From assembly GCA_003453515.1 (NCBI GenBank), contig DMLD01000125.1, positions 1-8,526 of the forward strand: DNA of 8,526 bases, written 5' to 3'. The position numbers were made by a program, and so were the translations under genes. The notes under the pieces were generated by a model. That model searched no databases. It was not told where the DNA came from and saw only the letters and a program-made list of their open reading frames with translations. This stretch comes from Lachnospiraceae bacterium. Its GTDB lineage: Bacteria > Bacillota > Clostridia > Lachnospirales > Lachnospiraceae. This document shows positions 6,214 through 8,526 of this stretch, piece by piece; positions within the stretch are counted from its first letter, which is position 1; every line of letters starts with the position of its first letter.

Positions 6214-6867
6214 ATGGACGAACGAGTAGACATTTTTCTGGAAAACTACAGAGAACAGATGCCCGGTTTTCTTTCGGATATCGAGAAGCACGCCCGCGAG
6301 CACAACATACCGGTCATGAGCAAAAGGACGGGTGATGTGATACGATACACGCTGCATACCATTGAACCGTCCTCGGTGCTCGAGATCGGAACCGCGGTCG
6401 GGTTTTCGGCACTGTTTATGAAGACGTGTGTTTCGCCTCAGACGAGGATAACCACCATTGAGAAGATCAAGGCGAGGTATTCGCAGGCTGAGGTGAATTT
6501 TTCCAGATACGACAAGGAGCATCAGATCGAGCTGATAAAGGAGGATGCTTCAGAAGCCATAGAAAGATTTAAGAGCGAGGGGAAAAGGTATCAGTTTATT
6601 TTTCTCGATGCTGCCAAGGCGCAGTACAGCGCGTTTTTGCCGACACTGATAGAGCTTTTGGAGACAGGAGGCGTGCTCATATCCGACAATGTCTTGCACC
6701 ACGGAGTCGTGATGAGCTCGAGATACGCAGTCTCCAACAGAGACAGGACCATACACGAAAGGCTCAGGAAATACTTAAAGGAGGTCTCCTCGCACCCCAT
6801 GCTCGAGACGCTGATACTTCCCATAGACGATGGGATAACCATATCAAGAAAGTTAGGTAAACAATGA
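6214..6867 (+). CDS. trmR: SAM-dependent O-methyltransferase, TrmR (YrrM) type
   Basis: Class I methyltransferase of the cation-dependent (COMT-like) family, 217 residues. Seen: SAM motif VLEIGTAVGFSALFM (55-69), Glu83 (TTIEK) for the SAM ribose, and metal-site residues Asp132 (FLDAAK), Asp158 and Asn159 (ISDNVLHHG). Known: B. subtilis YrrM/TrmR methylates 5-hydroxyuridine at tRNA position 34 to 5-methoxyuridine, and lies beside the U32 genes that make the hydroxyl. Here the U32 gene follows with a 4-base ATGA overlap, so the same role is inferred. The family alone would also allow a small-molecule catechol-type substrate. AGGT at 6204-6207 precedes the ATG by 6 bases, within the RNase J stop region. 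In B. subtilis mltG (yrrL) lies just upstream of yrrM; it is missing here. Confidence 0.87.
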   Translation: MDERVDIFLENYREQMPGFLSDIEKHAREHNIPVMSKRTGDVIRYTLHTIEPSSVLEIGTAVGFSALFMKTCVSPQTRITTIEKIKARYSQAEVNFSRYDKEHQIELIKEDASEAIERFKSEGKRYQFIFLDAAKAQYSAFLPTLIELLETGGVLISDNVLHHGVVMSSRYAVSNRDRTIHERLRKYLKEVSSHPMLETLILPIDDGITISRKLGKQ

Positions 6868-8093
6868 TAAAAATGAAAAATAGACCCGAGCTTCTGTCAC
6901 CTGCTTCGGATCTGAGTGTACTGAAAACTGCGATCAGATACGGGGCGGATGCCGTCTATATCGGTGGTGAGCAGTACGGACTGAGAGCCAAGGCAAAGAA
7001 TTTTTCGGACGAGGATATGAAGGAGGGCATAGACTATGCCCATGATCGGGGTAAAAAGGTATACATAACAGCCAATATTACGGCGCATGATCGTGATATG
7101 GACGGTGTGCGTGATTATTTTGAGCGTTTGAAGGATATAGGCCCGGATGCCCTTATAATATCGGATCCGGGTGTTTTTTTGATGGCAAGGGAGATATGCC
7201 CCGATATAGATATCCATATAAGCACGCAGGCAAACAATGTTAATTCCATGACGTGTAAGTTTTGGGCGGATCTCGGAGCCAAGAGGGTAGTGACCGCGAG
7301 GGAGCTGTCTCTGGCTGAGATAAAGGGGATATGTGAAGGAACTCCCGATGAACTCGAGATAGAGACATTTGTCCACGGCGCGATGTGCATTTCCCATTCC
7401 GGAAGGTGCCTGTTGAGTCACTATTTTACCGGGCGGGATGCCAATCTCGGCGCGTGCACCCATCCGTGCAGATGGAAGTACTATGTTATGGAGGAGTCAA
7501 GGCCGGGTGAGTACCTTCCTGTCGAGGAAAATGAGAGGGGTACATATATTTTCAACTCAAAGGATCTGTGTATGATAGAGCACATACCGGAGCTTTTGGA
7601 CGCGGGTATAGACAGCTTCAAGATAGAGGGAAGGATGAAGACCGCCCTCTATGTGGCAAGCGTCATCAGAGCCTACAGACAGGCGATAGATGATTGCATG
7701 GAGGATGAGAAGCGATACCGGGAGCGGCTTGATCATTACAGGGACGAAGTTAGAAAATGCACCTACAGACAGTTTACGACGGGCTTTTTTTTCGGAGCGA
7801 CCGATGAGAATTCCCAGATATACGATGCCAACACCTACGATAAGGGAGCGATCTATCTCGGGACGGCAGCGGAGGTGAAGGATGAGTGGGTGTGGCTTGT
7901 TCAGAAAAATAAATTCTCAACAGGCGATGTCATAACGATAATGAAGCCTGACGGGAGCAATATAAAAACGAAGGTACTCTCAATGATCGATGAGAATAAT
8001 GCCGTGACAGAAAGCTGTCCCCATCCGGGGCAGTACTTTGCGATACGTGTTGATGCCGATATCGAGGTCGGAGATATCCTGCGAAGGGAATAG
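6864..8093 (+). CDS. trhP: U32 family protein, TrhP-type tRNA U34 hydroxylation enzyme
   Basis: Annotated historically as a collagenase-like peptidase; TrhP members (E. coli YegQ, B. subtilis YrrN/YrrO) are instead needed for 5-hydroxyuridine at tRNA position 34, using prephenate. The 409 residues start with the U32 opening RPELLSPASDLSVLKTAIRYGADAVY (written in two parts: RPELLSPASD at 7-16, YGADAVYIGG at 26-35). The U32 signature ETFVHGAMCISHSGRC spans 167-182. Cys175, Cys182, Cys198 and Cys236 show spacing close to the four cluster cysteines known in UbiU, so a 4Fe-4S cluster is likely. A C-terminal beta-barrel-like domain (about 325-409) follows. The ATG at 6864 overlaps the methyltransferase stop and has AGGT 5 bases before it; Met4 (6873) is less well placed. 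Only one U32 gene is visible, and by length it resembles YrrO. Confidence 0.88.
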   Translation: MIKMKNRPELLSPASDLSVLKTAIRYGADAVYIGGEQYGLRAKAKNFSDEDMKEGIDYAHDRGKKVYITANITAHDRDMDGVRDYFERLKDIGPDALIISDPGVFLMAREICPDIDIHISTQANNVNSMTCKFWADLGAKRVVTARELSLAEIKGICEGTPDELEIETFVHGAMCISHSGRCLLSHYFTGRDANLGACTHPCRWKYYVMEESRPGEYLPVEENERGTYIFNSKDLCMIEHIPELLDAGIDSFKIEGRMKTALYVASVIRAYRQAIDDCMEDEKRYRERLDHYRDEVRKCTYRQFTTGFFFGATDENSQIYDANTYDKGAIYLGTAAEVKDEWVWLVQKNKFSTGDVITIMKPDGSNIKTKVLSMIDENNAVTESCPHPGQYFAIRVDADIEVGDILRRE

Positions 8094-8120
8094 CGGGTGA
8101 GAGACCAAAAGGAAGAGGGT

Positions 8121-8526
8121 ATGACGATTACAGATACAGCAGAAAAAAAGGAAAAGGTTATACTTGTAGCGATCGAGACCGGAGCAGATGTGAGCGCATC
8201 TGCTTCTCTTGATGAGCTTGGTGATCTTGCCGATACCGCGGGAGCGATGACTGTCGGCAGGCTTATTCAGGTGAGGGAGGCTCCCCATCCCGGGACATAT
8301 ATAGGCAAGGGAAAGATAGAAGAGCTTAAGTTTATGATCACAGAGCATGGGGCAGAGTCGGTCATATGTGACGATGAGCTGTCTCCCGCGCAGATGTCAA
8401 ATCTCGGTGATATGCTCGATGTAAAGGTCATAGACAGAACAGTGCTCATACTTGATATCTTTGCCTCGCATGCAAGAAGCGGGGAAGGAAAGCTTCAGGT
8501 TGAGCTTGCTCAGCTGCGTTACAGAT
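8121..8526 (+). CDS. hflX: GTPase HflX, N-terminal part (cut by window end)
   Basis: Ribosome-associated GTPase that binds the 50S subunit and splits stalled ribosomes in heat stress. 135 codons of the N-terminal domain are present: QVREAPHPGTYIGKGKIEEL (50-69), DDELSPAQMSNL (84-95), KVIDRTVLILDIFASHA (102-118) and GEGKLQVELAQLRYR (121-135). The G domain lies beyond the window. The ATG at 8121 has AGGA at 8110-8113, 7 bases upstream. An in-frame GTG at 8097, with AAGGGA upstream, would add eight residues and is a real alternative. The gap of 27 bases after the U32 gene and the lack of a terminator suggest it belongs to the same operon. Confidence 0.93.
   Translation, partial: MTITDTAEKKEKVILVAIETGADVSASASLDELGDLADTAGAMTVGRLIQVREAPHPGTYIGKGKIEELKFMITEHGAESVICDDELSPAQMSNLGDMLDVKVIDRTVLILDIFASHARSGEGKLQVELAQLRYR

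Noticed and set aside
8015..8033. Hairpin CTG-CCCC/GGGG-CAG in the U32 gene
   Set aside because: No T-run follows, it lies well inside conserved coding sequence, and the Cys-Pro-His-Pro-Gly codons explain it.
8019..8293. Similar CCCCATCC-GGG strings in the U32 gene and hflX as a repeat
   Set aside because: Both encode a His-Pro-Gly tripeptide; with only two copies and no longer match, this is codon coincidence.

Overview
This 8.5 kb window is a compact stretch of chromosomal housekeeping DNA, most likely from an anaerobic Firmicute of the class Clostridia. Family Lachnospiraceae is my best guess. The grounds are the ireB-ruvX-DUF1292 trio, an RNase J, a ThiI without a rhodanese domain, the YrrM/YrrO-type pair, strong Shine-Dalgarno sites, frequent AGA/AGG and ATA codons, and intermediate GC content. 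I see no insertion sequence, prophage, CRISPR array, tRNA or rRNA gene. No gap between genes exceeds about 100 bases, and no gene looks broken.

Layout. (1) 1-1780, plus strand: the C-terminal half of a cysteine desulfurase, cut by the window edge exactly at its PLP-binding His-Lys, then thiI. (2) 1793-2029, minus strand: a small HPr-fold protein that has lost the phosphocarrier histidine. It has its own good promoter, and a terminator hairpin that lies inside the 3' end of the convergent thiI. (3) 2128-3444, plus: mtaB, divergent from the HPr-like gene. (4) 3455-8526, plus: a likely operon starting at a good sigma-A-type promoter: ireB, ruvX, a DUF1292 gene, RNase J (TTG start), an O-methyltransferase of the TrmR type, a U32 protein of the TrhP type (4-base overlap) and the start of hflX, which runs off the window.

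How the genes work together. The strongest theme is tRNA modification. The desulfurase plus ThiI would make 4-thiouridine at position 8. MtaB would add a methylthio group to t6A at position 37. The U32 protein plus the methyltransferase would make 5-methoxyuridine at wobble position 34. RNase J (RNA turnover), HflX (ribosome-associated GTPase), RuvX (YqgF family) and IreB (target of a Ser/Thr kinase in enterococci) fill out a block centred on RNA and translation.

I found no clearly new system. The items most worth a second look are the HPr-like protein with no His15 equivalent, its terminator embedded antisense in thiI, and the concentration of tRNA-modification genes.
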